Positions 1 through 11,766 of a DNA stretch of 64,000 nt are shown here, one piece after another. This DNA comes from Symbiodinium natans (taxonomy: Eukaryota; Sar; Dinophyceae; Suessiales; Symbiodiniaceae): the NCBI GenBank assembly GCA_905221605.1, contig CAJNDS010001324.1:371001-435000 (forward strand). The letters run 5' to 3'. The notes beneath the pieces were generated by a model, which had not been told where the DNA came from, searched no databases, and saw nothing but the letters and a program-made list of their open reading frames with translations. Position 1 is the first letter of the stretch. Every line of letters begins with the position of its first letter. A program made the translations under genes and the position numbers.

Positions 1-235
1 AGGGTTTAGGGTTTAGGGTTTAGGGGTTAGGGTTTAGGGTTTAGGGTTTAGGGTTTAGGTTTTAGGGTTTAGGGTTTAGGCTTTTTGGGGTTTAGGGTTT
101 AGGGTTTAAGAGTTCAAGGTTTAGGGTTTAGGATGTAGGGAACCCTTGAGGTTCCTGTGATGAGGGTTACATAAATAGATATGTGTTTTTTTTTTATTGT
201 ATTTGTTCTTTGTTTTGGGGACGGATTATAATTAT

Positions 236-345
236 GAGGGATGCCTGAGGGTTGATGGGTAAAAATACGTGGGTTGTAAATGCTCTGAGTAGGGATATAG
301 CGGTTGTAACCATAGTTGCCTTAACCCATGAACCTCCAAGCAGGG
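236..345 (+). mobile_element. Introner-like element, family D (…CATGAACCTCCAAG end)
   Basis: The 3' end reads CATGAACCTCCAAG, the same end as other family D copies (near 1427, 8810, 34945, 39648 and 43165). Family members carry inverted CTTGGAGGTTCATGG… ends and supply an AG acceptor. The 5' end of this copy is not clear. Confidence 0.5.
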
Positions 346-440
346 AACAGCCAACCTCGCCAGGCTCGCGCATGTGCATGGCGGGCTTATGCCGATGTGG
401 TTTCCCATTGTTGTCTTCGTCAGGAGTCATCTACTCATAG
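346..440 (+). CDS. Possible upstream exon, unidentified
   Basis: Coding-like segment directly after the AG of a family D introner. One open frame gives a hydrophobic stretch including MPMWFPIVVFV; the other frames are also open for most of the segment, so the frame is not settled. It may belong to the N-terminal part of the methyltransferase-like gene that follows, or be 5' UTR. Unlike the later exons, no family pattern supports it. Confidence 0.25.
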
Positions 441-619
441 GCTCATAAGCCCGGAAACCCCGAAACTCTTGAATGTTAAACCCCAAGCTCCCTAATTCCG
501 AAACCCTAAACCCCAAACCCTAGACCCTAAACCCTAAACCCTAAACCCTAAACCCTAAACCCTAAACCCTAAACCCTAACCCTAAACCCTAAACCCTAAA
601 CCCTAAACCCTTTTCGGAG

Positions 620-3600
620 GTGGAAGTTGCATGGATGTGCGAGTCCAACCTGGACAAGTGCCGCTACTTGGCAGAGGCATTCAAGGAGGTGCAGCATATC
701 TTCACCGATGCCACAGAGGTGGGTTTAGGGTTTAGGGTTTAGGGTTTAGGGTTTAGGGTTTAGGGTTTAGGTTTAGGGTTTGGGGTTTGGGGTTTAGGGT
801 TGAGGGTTTACAGGTCGCCAGCGGCTGTGCGTGGGAATATCGAACCGGCCGCCGACTCCTTGTTCCCATGGACTGCAATTGAGGGCTGAGAGGGGCTGAA
901 AGGGCAGGGTCAGAGAGGGTTTTGATGGGGCTTATCGAGGGTTCATCAGGCTTGTAGGAGCTTGCGGCTGTCGGTGACATTGCGAACGGGGAAGCGCATG
1001 AGGGCGCCGGGCAGTATATAGAGGCGCCGTGCAACTCCAGACCTAAACCCTAAACCCTAAACCCCAAACCCTAAACCCTAAACCCTAAACCCTAAACCCT
1101 AAACCTCCAGGATCTTGACGGCGGCTTCGTGGGCTACCCATGTGTCGACCTCTCCAGTCTCAACACGGGTCCAGGACAGTTCAAGGATGCGAGCACTGCG
1201 ACGGGCAAGGGCTATGCCAACATGCTGAAGGTCCTGGTATTCCGAGTTTTGGGGTGGTTCAGGTTGTCTTGGGTTCGAGGGGGTTTCGTTTGCCCCTGAC
1301 ATCTTTTGCAGGAGTGTCTTGCAAGGTTCATGGGTACTTTTTAAGTGGGGTAAGAAGTGCCCTAAAAAAAGGACAAAAAAACCATAGTTGCCTTACTTCA
1401 TAAGGACCCATGGACCTCCAAGCAGTGCAAGCCAGGTGGTGGATAAGTGTGACAGACTCTCCTTCCTCGGCGTGGAGAACAGCGGCAACATGTGGCACAA
1501 GCGGAAGGAGGATTCTGGGGTTCTTAAGGGAGGGGGTGGTTCGCATTGGGGGGGGTAGGTACCTGGGGAAGCCGGAAGGAAGCCCAGGGAGCCTTGGCGA
1601 GTAGTGGGGAGCATTCGGGAGTGTTGGGTTATGCATACCCCCTTGAACCCTAACCCCAAACCCTAAACCCTAAACCCCAAACCCGAAACCCCAAACCCTA
1701 AACCCAAAACCCTAAACCCTAAACCCTAAACCCCCTTCCTTACGAACCCGGACCCTGTAGTGAGGACCAATTCGAGAGGCCGATTGACATCCAAGATGCT
1801 GCGTTCCGCGAGCGAGGCGGCAGCGGGGGTGGGGGGGGGGGGTGGGGGTTTAGGGTTTAGGGTTTCGGGTCTAGGGTTTAGGGTTTAGGGTTTAGGGAGG
1901 TTGCGGAATCCCGCAGACTTCCTTTCGGTTGGTGAGCTCCGCACTTGATCGAGACCTGGTCACCTGGTCTCACCCCAAACCCTAGACCCTAAACCCTGAA
2001 CCCCAAAGGATCCAGCTAGTTTGTGAAATGGATTGCTTGGCATGCACCAGGGCCAGCAAGCGCGGCAAGTACCAGAATCACGCGGAACGCCATAAGCCCT
2101 AAGCTCACTAAAATCAAGGATAAGGGTTTAGGGTTTGGGGTTTAGGGTTTAGGGCTTTGGATCTAGGAGGGTTCATTTAGGGTTAAGGGAGTAGACCAAC
2201 CCCCCCCCCCCCCAACCCTAAACTACATGCTTGAACTCTCGACTGTCGACCCCAAACTCCTCAACCCAAAACCCCCTAAGCCCTAACCTCCTCAACCCTC
2301 AACCCTGAACCCTCAACCCTAAACCCTAAGCCCTAAACCCTAAACCCTAAACCCTAAACCCCTAAGCAGGCTTCCTGGCCTCTTCACACCGGGTTTCTGC
2401 CCACGAGTTCGGTCCTCCACAGAGCCGGACGCGCTCCTGGAGCTTGTGCCATGGGCCCTCAAAGAGGTTTGGGGGGTTTAGGGTCTAGGGTTTAGGGTTT
2501 AGGGTTTAGGGTTTAGGGCTTGGGGTTCAGGGGTTCGGGGTTTAGGGTTTGGGGTTGGGGGGTTCGGGGTTTCGGGTTAGGGCTTAGGGGGTTGGAGGGT
2601 TTGGGGGGGTTGGAAGTTGGGGGGCGTTTTGGGGAGGGTTTGGGGGTTGAGGGTGTTGGGTTGGTTTGGAGGTTGCGGGTTTGGGGGGTGTAGGGTTTGG
2701 GGCTTGAGGGCGTTGGGTCTCCGATTTGGGGGTTGAGGGTTTAGGGGTTCAGGGGTCTTAAGCTACCAGAAAAAAGAGGCTACACCCATGACCCAACACC
2801 CCCTGGAGTGATGACTTTATGTAAGTTCCTAATAGGCAGCCTAGAACTGATGGGGACTTTTGGAATTTAGGGTTTAGGGGTTAGGGTTTAGGGTTCAGGG
2901 TCAGGAGTTTGGGGGATGGGGGGGACTTCTGGCGGGGGCTTCTCGGCAAATGCCAGAAGGCAGGTTTGTTTCGAGCTGAGATCCATTCGAATCCCCTCCC
3001 TTCGGAGTCCTACACCCTCAGCCCTAATCCTTAAACCTTAAACCCCAGAAAATCCTAAGCCGGAAGCCCTAAACCCAAAACCCCAAACCCGAAGCCTTAA
3101 ACCCTAAACACTGAACCTTAGACCCTAAACCCGACCCTAACCAAGCCCCCCCCTGAGCCCAGGTACATGCGGAAGGCATGCAGCCGGGCGGACGGGCTCG
3201 AGGGGGAGGTGGCCCTGTCGAACCTCTTCCTGTCATTCCGCTGCGAGGCGCTGTCTTTGCCAAAGCTTCTGGCGGAGATTCCCGGGTTCCGCAACTGGGC
3301 CATGGTTGAACATCCTTTTTTTACGTTTTTTAAGAGTACTTGAACCCCAATAGGGAACACAAAATGGTCATCTCTGAATAGTACCCCCAACAATGGTGCA
3401 GGCAAAGCGCCGGCGCCCAGCGAGAAAGTGGGGAAGTCGGCCAAGTGGATGCAGCAGTTTGCAGAGATTGCCAAGAGGCTGGGACAGGCCTGTGATCTGC
3501 CTTACATCCTGCAATGCATATAAATGCACTTGAGGAAGGGCCCACTCTCGATGCCCTAAACCCTAAACCCTAAACCCTAAACCCTAAACCCTAAACCCTA

Positions 3601-5174
3601 AACCCTAAACCCTAAACCCCAAACCCCAAACCCCAAACCCTAAAACCTAAACCCTAAACCCTAAACCCTAAACATTGTTTCAGTTCTCGTTGAAGGAGCA
3701 GCTCGACCTCAAGGTCCAAGAGGTTCTCTCCATGGACCTACCCCTGACCTCGCGAGGCTCGGTAGGCCCTTAGGACATGTTATCTTTTCCCTTATTGGGG
3801 TTGAGAGGTAAACCCTAAACCCTAAACCCTAAACCTAAACCCTAAACCCTAAACCCTAAACCCCAAACCCTAAACCCTAAACCCTAAACCCTAAACCCTA
3901 AACCCTTACTGGGTTTAAGAGGATCATCTTCAGGAGTTTTTTTTTTCAGTGGGTTTCAGGGGCCATCCTAGGAGAGGTCCATGTGGTGGCCATTGCCGTT
4001 CATGAGCTCCAAGCTCGCGGCGTGGACTTGCGGAAAGAGCCTGTGGTCATTCAAGTGGACGCTTGCTCCAGCATTTCAATAGGGCGTTGAAGGAGCTACT
4101 AGCAAGAAGGCATCTACGCATATCTATATACGGTTATGCATGTACAAACGTTGTGGGCATGCAGGCCTGAAACATGAGATTGGCTCTTGGTTTGGGTCAC
4201 AATTGAGTTGGTGTGGGTGAGTCTGCATCGTTTCTGTCGGGGTGATAGCTCGGAGCCCCAATGGATAGTCACCCTAAACCCTAAACCCTAAACCCTAAAC
4301 CCTAAACCCTAAACCCGAAACTCCAAGGACCAAGGCTTCGGGAGATCCTGGCATCGATCCGATCACCGGATCGCCCCCTGCATCATCCCCAAGGGCAAGT
4401 ACCTCCTGACGGGCCCGACATGGAGGCTGATGGACAAGCAGGAGGGGTTTGGGGTTTAGGGTTTAGGGTTAGGGTTTAGGGCTTAGGGTTAGGGAGTGTG
4501 AGGTTTAGGGTTTAGGGTTTAGGGTTTAGGGTTTAGGGTTTAGGGTTTAGGGTTTAGGGTTTAGGTTTTGGGGTTTAGGGCCAGTTGAGGATTCAGGGTT
4601 CAGGGCGGTCCTTCGCGGTATGGTGTATGGTAGTCTGGGTTGAACTTCAAGCTGATGCTTGCTCTCAGGAGAAATGCTTTCTTCAGGGCGTCGGACCGCA
4701 GGAGATCCGTGCCTATCGCATGGAAGAGCTGCTCTCCGAGAATCAGCTGAACGACATGGCGGGAAACGCGTGGCCCACTTAGCTTGCCAGCGCTCTTTGA
4801 GGTACTCGGTTTAGGGTTTAGGGTTTAGGGTTTAGGGTCTAGGGTCTAGGGTTTAGGGTCTCATACTTCCGCCGTCCAACGTTTGGGGCTTTTGTTGTGA
4901 GGAAGTCAAATGCAGTTACCATATAAGTTATATGGTGTAAGTGACATAGCCTCCGTTTTTGTGTGGCAACTGAATTTGAGTTCCTTCGAACCATGCCATT
5001 CAATATTCTTCGGATGCTTGTTGTGTCACCCTAAACCCAAACCCCAAAACCCTAAACCCTAAACCCGAAGCCCAAATCAGGTTCACCGCGCAGATTTGCA
5101 TGGCGGCGTATCTGTCCTTCTTGGTTTGCTGGAACTCGGGAGCGCGCCCGGGTATGGAGGCAAAACAGGAGCCG
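620..5174 (+). CDS. C5-cytosine DNA methyltransferase-like protein, ~15 exons, 5' end incomplete
   Basis: Exons that I can frame: 620-718, 814-870, 1111-1230, 1436-1510, 1765-~1818, 1917-1958, ~2051-2096, 2370-2466, 3163-~3305, 3402-~3500, 3684-3761, 3977-~4085, 4328-4441, 4669-4769 and 5081-5174. In order they carry: a segment like the region after motif I (AWMCESNLDKCRYL); the catalytic-loop motif IV with the PC dipeptide (GGFVGYPCVDLSSLN), whose Cys would be the nucleophile; a motif VI-like ENS (canonical ENV); motif VIII (EFGPPQSRTRSW); a C-terminal CIIPKGKYLLTGP segment; and motif X (LNDMAGNA|FTAQICMAA) split across the last intron. The order matches bacterial/eukaryotic C5-MTases. The family transfers methyl from S-adenosylmethionine to cytosine C5. 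Motif I with the SAM-binding FxGxG is not seen and may lie upstream of the window. Several joins use GA donors (871, 1511, 4442). Introns hold telomere-like arrays. Whether the enzyme is active is unknown because motif VI differs. Confidence 0.82.
1318..1427 (+). mobile_element. Introner-like element, family D
   Basis: Begins near TGCAAGGTTCATGGGTAC and ends CATGGACCTCCAAG, an imperfect inverted pair. It lies inside the methyltransferase intron 1231-1435, which contains no telomere-like array. The functional acceptor appears to be the AG at 1434-1435, just beyond the element. Confidence 0.6.
3762..3976 (+). mobile_element. Intron built on family C introner with internal C-form array
   Basis: The intron between methyltransferase exons carries the family C 3' half (TTTTTTTCAGTGGGTTTCAGG…GGCCATCCTAG) and an array of CCCTAAA units in the middle. 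Related copies share a 'GGGTTTAAGAGGATCAT' core and a 'GGCCATCCTAG' end (see 32632, 44160, 46780, 50572 and 55060). Confidence 0.6.
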
Positions 5175-6501
5175 GTAGGGTTTAGGGTTTAGGGTTTAGG
5201 GTTCATGACGTTTCCGGAAGTTTCTGTGCACAAAGTTTGGCACAGAAAGCAGCTCCTGCTCGCTGAAAAGCCTGCTTGACAGGTTAGTGATAATTCAATA
5301 TGCTGCACCGAATTCATAATTCGGAGCTGGCAGCACGCATGCTCTGGCACGCAAAGGAAAAACATACGTTTGGGATCCTTGGAGGATTCTGTGGCTGAGC
5401 CATGGTGCATACAGCCACATGGCCGCGTCTTGCAGTCCGCCGCGTTGCTTGTTTGGGCTCTTCAGCTGGCCGACCGACAGCGGTTCAGCACAAGAATACA
5501 CAAGTTCAACACCAGAACGACTGACACAGCACTTGCCGCCAAGGCCGCACCGTTATTCGGCCGCCAGCAAAGCAGCACCTGAACACCCCCCCAAAAGCCT
5601 ACTTTTCTGTAGAATCCTATGAGGAGTCTTGCAAACGAAGCCCTAAACCCCAAATTCGCCCTAAACCCTAAACCTTGAACCCTAAATCCTAAACCCTAAG
5701 CCCCATAAAACAGAAGCAGGTTATGCAAAACAGGTAGGTAGGCTTTTGAGTTCTTGACTACAAATCTAGTCACTTGCACTCGCGTGGGGCCATGCCGCGA
5801 GTGGGCGCACGGCACCTCAGGGGGTGGAGAGGAGACGGTGGGGTTTAGGGTTTAGGGGGTTTTTCGGGTCTCTACAGGGTTTATAGGGGTTGATAGAGGT
5901 TTTAGGATTTCGGGTGTAGGGGTTTAAGGTTTCTATGGCGCTTCTTGGGGTTTTAGGGACTAAGGTTTGCGGTCGCTTTTAGGGGTTTCAGGGTTCAGGG
6001 GTCTAGGATCTCCGTGGTGCTTATGGGGAGGTTTGGGTTTTAGGATTCAGGGTAGAGGCATGGCCCTGGGGGGGTTGGGGTCTCGACAGGGTTTAGGGCT
6101 TTAGGGTCTCCATGGTTCTAGGTGTCTACAGGGTCTACAGGGTCTAAGGTGCGTGCCCTGGCCCCACTCCCCCCCCCCCCACTCCCCCCCCCCCCACTTC
6201 CCCCCCCCCCCCCCCCCCCCCCCCCCCCACCCCCCCCGACCCCCCCAGAAGCACCCCTAAACCCTAAACCCTAAACCCTAAACCCTAAACCCTAAACCCT
6301 AAACCCTAAACCTTAAAACCTTAAAACCTTAAAACCTTAAAACCTTAAAACCCTAAACCTTAAACCTTAAGCCCTAAACTCTAAACCCTAAACCCCTTTT
6401 AAACCCTAATCCCTGAACCCTAAACCCGAAACCTCAAACCCCAAACCCCAAACCCCAAACCCCAAACCCCAAACCCTAAACCCTAAACCCTAAACCCTAA
6501 G
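5175..6501. other. Intergenic/UTR: arrays, homopolymer C, no supported gene
   Basis: Follows the last methyltransferase exon. 5200-5640 is non-repetitive and may be the 3' UTR or a terminal coding exon; several frames are open but none looks protein-like. 5830-6160 is a decayed G-form array. 6170-6240 is almost pure C. 6254-6500 is a C-form array whose unit changes stepwise (CCCTAAA, then CCTTAAAA, then CCCAAAC, then back to CCCTAAA). Confidence 0.7.
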
Positions 6502-9500
6502 CCGCACCGAAGTGCTCTTCGGCACCGACTTTGGCGCCGAGGCCGCGCCGGCGCCCGCACCTTCCGAGCAGGGGGTGGGTGGCTCTCCCACGCGGCGGAA
6601 GGCTGGGTTTGGGGTTTAGGGTTTAGGATTTAGGGTTTAGGGTTGAAGGGTTAAAGGGTTTCAGGGTTTAGGATTCGGGTCGGAAAGAGACTCCAGAGTG
6701 TTATGTCTCTCTCTCTCTCTCTATCTTTCTCTCTCGCTCTCGCCGCTCTCTCTCTCTCTCTCCCTCTCTGTCTCTCTGTCTGTCTCTCTCTCTCTCTCTT
6801 TCTCTCTGTCTGTCTCTCTCTCTCTCTCTTTGTCTCTTCGTCTCTCTCTCTTTCTATTATGGTTGAGTAGGTCTTAGGGTGTAAGGGTTTGGTTTACGGT
6901 TGAACAAGCTTGGGCTTGCGCATTGGGGTCTCCAAGACGGATCTGCATACGGATCTGACTCAGAATGCTGGCATGCGGCATGAGTGGCAGCTTTTGACGC
7001 GCCAGGCGCGTCCTCAAGAAGACGCAGGGACACCGACAACTTCGCCTGCCTCCAAGCGCAGGAAAACTAAGCTCGAGGCTCAGATCGGTTGCAGTCGACG
7101 CCGTATGCAGGATGTACGTGCCCTAGGATACAGCTCACATGAACAAAAAGACCCTTCCGCCTTGCTGCAATGTTGGCTTCTTGGTGTCGGTGTGAAGCGT
7201 AGAAGTCTGGAAACCCCTAGAAAAGGGTAAGCTGATGATGTCCGTCAGTGAGAGCGAGAAGTGACCCGCACGCGCCTCCACTGCTCCTACCAGGAAGGCG
7301 CCTTCAAAGGAGGAGCCGCCGAAGGAGGAGGAGCCGCCAAAGGCAGAGGAGCCGGCAGCCGACCCCTTCGGCGCTGACCTCCAGGCGCAACTGGAAGGCT
7401 GCCGATGGGGGGGGGGGGGGGGGGGGGTGGTGGCTTCGTGTGTTGAAGAAGTTGTCTGAGTTGTTGCGGCATCTGGAGGTTCTTAAACCACAAAGCCCTC
7501 CAACCCTCAAAAGGGTCTTCTGCTGATCCCAGGGTGACATGAGAACAGGGACGGCCAAGGGCACTGCAGCTCTCATCTCCGGAAGGCCGAGACCTGCTGA
7601 GCCCTGTATGCCCAAAAAGCCCCCCCTGAAGGGCCCTGACGCACCCAACTAGAACCGATGAACCCTTGTCGACCTGATGCAACCCTAAACTTGCAGCCCT
7701 GAGCTCTCAACCCTTAGCCCCAAACTCTAACCCCCGAACCCTAAACCCCAAACCCTAAATGTGACACTAAACCCTAAACCCCAAACCCTCAACCCTAAAC
7801 CCTCAACCTCAACCTTAAGCCCTAAACCCAAACCCTCAACCCTAAACCCCAAACCCTAAACCCTAAACCCGACACCGGTGTAGAAGAACCCGCCCCCCCC
7901 CCCCCACAGGCCCCGTGGACACGGCAGAAGAACTGCCGGCTCCCAAGGCCGAGGCAGGTCCTTTTTTTTTTTGGAAGGGGGGGGGCTTGGAGGGGTTTAG
8001 GGTTTAGGGGTTAGGGTTTAGGGTTTCGAGTTTAGGGCTTAGTGCTTCGGGTTCGGGTTTCGGGTTGAGGGTTTCTAGGGTCAGGGTTGATTGCTGGAGT
8101 TATGGGGTTTAGGGTTTGAGGGCTAACGCCTAAACTTGTGTGTCTGGGAGGGGGGGGGGGTGCTTTGGTGGTATTTATGGGAGTTTTCGAGCATCTTTTT
8201 GAGTGCGTTTTCTGGAAATGTGGGGCGGGGGGTTCAGGGGTAGGCCATTGTAGGGTTTAGCAGGGTTCAGGGTTCGGCGGAATCGCATCCGATCTGATGT
8301 ATCCGAAGATATGTAAGACGCGCAGAGATAGCCCCAAGCCCCCAACCCCAAACCCTAAACCCCAAACCCCAAACCCCAAACCCTAAACCCTAAACCCCAA
8401 ACCCTAAACCCTAAACCCCAAACCCTAAACCCCAAACCACCAAGCCTTTAACCAGGCGCCTCAGGACAGTGCGGGCCTTACCGAGGTGTCCTTGGAGGTT
8501 CATGGTACCTATCAACCAATCATAACTGTACTGATAGGGTTTAGGGTTTAGGGTTTAGGGTTTAGGGTTTAGGGTTTAGGGTTTAGGGTTTAGGGTTTAC
8601 TGTACTTACAACTGTACCTATCGCACCAACATGGCGCTTAAGGGGCTTACAATTGGGGTTATAAGTACAGATATAACGGGCCTTAAGTGCCCCAATATGG
8701 CTATTAACTGTACCTATAGCCTATAGGTACAGTTGTAAGTACAGTTAACCCTAAACCCTAAACCTTACAAGTACAGTTATAATTGGCTAATGAGTAGCAT
8801 GAACCTCCAAGCATGCTCAAAAGCAGACAGACGTTGGCTTCTTGCGTGCGGGTCCTTGGCTAGGGTCTAGGGTTTAGGGTTTCGGGTTTATAGGGTTTAG
8901 GGTATCCCTGGAAGGGTATATGGGGGGGGACGAATTGTACCTAATTCACCGACTTCCCTGCTCCATGCGCAAGTTTTGGGAGATGTTCTTGCTGACTGTC
9001 TTGGTTCGCGCAGGGCATCAAGAAGCTCTGAAGGCGTGCCGGGAACCCGAAGCCCTAAGGTTTAGGGTTTAGGGTTTAGGGTTTAGGGTTTAGGGTTTAG
9101 GGTTTAGGGTTTAGGGTTTAGGGTTTAGGGGAAGCCCTAAACCCTCCAGGGGACAAGCGGAGCGTTGTGAATACTGATCGGTTTCAGGAGAAGACGGTAG
9201 CATAACCCTGCATCCCGAAACCCACTAAACCCTGAACCCTGAACCCTCCTAAACCCTAGACTCCTAGACCCTGCCTCAGCTCGTGAGGGTGTTTCCCAAA
9301 ATACGAGGACCACCTTCTATCCCCCCCAAACAGGAGCATCCGTCTTCTCGGAACTGCACAATGGGCACGGACCCCCCCCGCCCATCCCCCCAATAAGGTA
9401 CATTCCATAATGGGGGATAACCCTATAAAGCCTCCCTAGGGGCTACCCCCCGCACCCCCCCCCCCCCACCCCTAAACCGCCTAAACTCCCTCCTGGCCCT

Positions 9501-10807
9501 AGTGCAGTGGGCCAGGATGCAGTTGCAGAGGGCGCATGGTTCTCTGCGGAGACGTTTGAAGACCTGCTTCCGGAGCACTACCGGCAGCACGCTGAGAGTG
9601 AGAACTATGTCGGCTCGTAGAGTGTTAGGGTCGTTTTGGCTATCCATCCCCGAAACCCTAAACCCTAAACCCTAAACCCTAAACCCTAAAAAGTGCTGAG
9701 AGTCTGCAGGGAGAGTTTGGGGAGCCCGCATCAAGACCTGATCGAGCTTGTCATGAGCCCGGGACCAAGAGAGATCACATGGAGGTGGCACTTAAGGCAC
9801 CCTAAACCCTAAACCCGAAACCCTAAACCCTAAACCCTAGGGCGGCGCCCCTGGTGGACCGGCTCAGGCTCACACATCTGGTGGCGGCCTGGTCTGCGAG
9901 CCCTGGTGGAGAGCTTGGCGGGGTTTCAGTGTTTCGGGGGCGGTTTAGGGTTGACGTGTTTAGGGTTTAGGGTTTAGGGTTTAGGGCTTTTCAAACTTTC
10001 AGGCTGCCTAGACTTCGGCCCAATCGCCGAGGTAAAATGCCTGGCTGATCTGAACCAGGCTCGCTTCTGCTGGTTTCGCTGAGCAAAGCTTCGCCACACG
10101 GGGGTTTACGATAATTGGGGTCCTTATTATCAGGGAATCCTACTACTAGCAAACCCTAAACCCTAAACCCGAAACTGGCCCGAAGCCCTAGGGGGTCCTA
10201 TCTTAGGGGTCCCTATTTTCGTAAACCCCCACATGTACGGTGCAAACGATCAACCTCCCGTGCACTTCCGCAAGTTGTTTGGTTTTTCAGGTTCCCCCCT
10301 CGTTTCACCATGTGTTGTCATATGGCAGTATACAGATCATGGTAGCTAAATCTGTGTGCGAGAATCTGTTCATCCGACGGTGGCGCCCTTGCGTTTGCTT
10401 AGCGAGCCCTAGCCGTTCAAAGTAATGGAGCACATGTTGGCCGACATCATTTTGCAGCAGCCCCCTTCCGGAAATTCCGGAGGACCTTGCCCTTCGTAGC
10501 GCTCTGAGCCCTCTGAACACTCTTAGGGTAGTTGCACGGCCCCTTAATAAATGGGCCCTGAAAAGACATACCCCTTATATACCCTGCTTACACTAAGGCC
10601 CCATGCATCAGAACCCTTTAAGGAGGGTATGGGACCATATTAGGGGACCGTGTAACTACCCTTAGAAACACTCCGAACCTCAAAGCCCTGCCATTCACAG
10701 GAGGTTTGTGTCCACGCCTGGTGTGCTTTGTGTGCTTGCTGGCGACTGCATTGGCGTTTTCTGCTACTGCGCTGGGGACCCGAGACAAGGAGGGCATCAA
10801 CATCTAG
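6502..10807 (+). CDS. Unrecognised multi-exon gene (Lys/Glu/Pro-rich N-terminal part, hydrophobic C-terminus)
   Basis: Coding-like segments separated by arrays and introners: 6502-6601 (RTEVLFGTDFGAEAAP…), 7294-7403 (KAPSKEEPPKEEEPPKAEEP…), 7910-7957 (PVDTAEELPAPKAEAG), 9503-9595 (AVGQDAVAEGAWFSAETF…), 9701-9796 (…QDLIELVMSPGPREITW), 9841-~9922 (AAPLVDRLRLTHLVAAW), ~10440-10521 (EIPEDLALRSALSPLNT) and 10667-10807, which holds a hydrophobic stretch LVCFVCLLATALAF and ends at TAG 10805-10807. The 9596 junction is best read as GA-AG and the 9797 junction as GC-AG. A further open stretch at 6905-7130 may be an exon. I do not recognise the protein. The grouping into one gene is inference from strand and order, and two genes are possible. 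Confidence 0.45.
6700..6860. repeat. (CT)n microsatellite
   Basis: About 150 bp of TCTCTC with occasional CTGT and TTTC interruptions. Shorter CT tracts lie at 10870-10890 and 11820-11840. Confidence 0.95.
8496..8810 (+). mobile_element. Family D introner interrupted by telomere-like arrays
   Basis: Starts CTTGGAGGTTCATGGTAC and ends CATGAACCTCCAAG. The interior repeats 'AACTGTACTTATAACTGTACC' motifs in both orientations. A nine-unit TTTAGGG array sits inside at 8535-8599 and a short CCCTAAA array at 8748-8765. The arrays therefore went into, or grew within, a pre-existing element. Confidence 0.75.
10095..10235 (+). mobile_element. Introner-like element, family E
   Basis: Shows the family E pattern: a GGGGGTTTACGATAA…GGGGTCC 5' side, a mirrored CCCTATTTTCGTAAACCCCC 3' side and a short CCCTAAA array in the middle. 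Other copies are at 14090, 28155, 37203, 42228, 54447 and 62424. Confidence 0.55.
10516..10672 (+). mobile_element. Introner-like element, family I, with 6-bp direct repeat
   Basis: CTTAGGGTAGTTGCACGGCC at the left and GGACCGTGTAACTACCCTTAG at the right form an imperfect inverted pair, flanked by the direct repeat AACACT (10516-10521 and 10667-10672). The second copy of the family is at 33522-33687. Confidence 0.75.
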
Positions 10808-10959
10808 AAGGGATCCGCAAGATTTAAAAGAAAAGATTCGATATGATCGAGGCTTTGAGAACCCTCTGCTTCTCTCTCTCTCTCTTTATTGTTAGGTTTG
10901 TTAGGTATATGATAAGACTCTTGAGAAGACAGAGACTGAGAGACTTTTTTCTGGGATAG

Positions 10960-11766
10960 GAGAGACGCCTGTCAAAGCTCTCCGTCAAATTGGTGGTCAC
11001 TGGCCTTTGCTTCGTCATCTGCGCCGCATCATGTACATTTCTTACCTACTCCGAGCAAGTGAAAGCATGGTGGTCCTTGGGGGCCTGCGCAAGCAGTTTG
11101 ATGGCTTTACTTGCCCCGAGCGCGGTGCAGAGGCGATCGGAGGTGGAGGAGCAAAGCGAGTGGAATGAGTGGAGCGAGCGGAATCTGCTTCGAGCATCGA
11201 GCACCACCCAGTCAGGAGAGGATCGGACGCTTCGCACCACGAGGGCCTCGAGGAGGACGCGCTTCCAGTCGGCGCTGCAGGTCATCCACGAGAATGCCAT
11301 GTTGGCCATCACGCCTGCTAGCCCGGAAGTGTCTTCCGAGAACATGCCCATGATCATTGCCGCCATCCACTCGCTCGCCACACAGCGCAAGAAGTGGGGA
11401 AGGCGCCCCAATGACACCTGGGGGAAATTTCTGACCAAGTTGGATACAATTCTGGGCCAAAAAAGTGAGAGACCAAGCCGATCCAGCCAGTCTAGCCTCT
11501 TGATCCCATCGGGGGCTTGGTACGAGATCAGCCGCTGGTGCGCGCGTCGCTCGCCGCACGAGCTTCAGTCCATTGTTGCTTGGTAGACCAGTGGTACCCT
11601 TTACCCCTTTTTTTTGTCCTGGGTTCCCTTATAAAAGTAACCAAAAAGGGTGCCCAGATTATAATATGGTTACTGGGCTACTGAGGTTGAGACTGCGATC
11701 AAGTTGCACCGGGCACCGGGAGAGGAAGTGTTGTGGGAACTTGGCAGGACAGGGCAAGAGTCGTGA
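10960..11766 (+). CDS. Unrecognised protein, N-terminal hydrophobic segment, two exons seen
   Basis: A frame open from about 10960 runs to 11574 and, after a clean intron (11575-11685), continues in frame from 11686 to a TGA at 11764-11766 (…HELQSI|VETAIKLHRAPGEE…). It begins with a hydrophobic stretch (KLVVTGLCFVICAASCTFL), then a second one (LGACASSLMALLAP), then an Arg/Ser/Glu-rich part and a helical-looking C-terminus (TWGKFLTKLDTILGQ). The in-frame continuation through the TAG/TGA-rich introner is good evidence that it is coding. No ATG precedes the first hydrophobic stretch, so an upstream exon or a start at 11101 is possible. It may be the 3' part of the preceding gene. No family recognised. 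Confidence 0.6.
11575..11685 (+). mobile_element. Introner, family B (CTTGGTAG…CTACCAAG), spliced GT-AG
   Basis: The inverted ends CTTGGTAGACCAGTGGTACC and GGTTACTGGGCTACTGAG are flanked by a GTTG duplication. Splicing ATT|GTTG…CTGAG|GTTG restores the frame, so the donor is the first duplication copy and the acceptor is the end of the element. Confidence 0.85.

Noticed and set aside
1-140. A true chromosome end at the left edge (TTTAGGG array from base 1)
   Set aside because: Identical arrays occur throughout the window in both orientations, so the first one is not evidence for a telomere.
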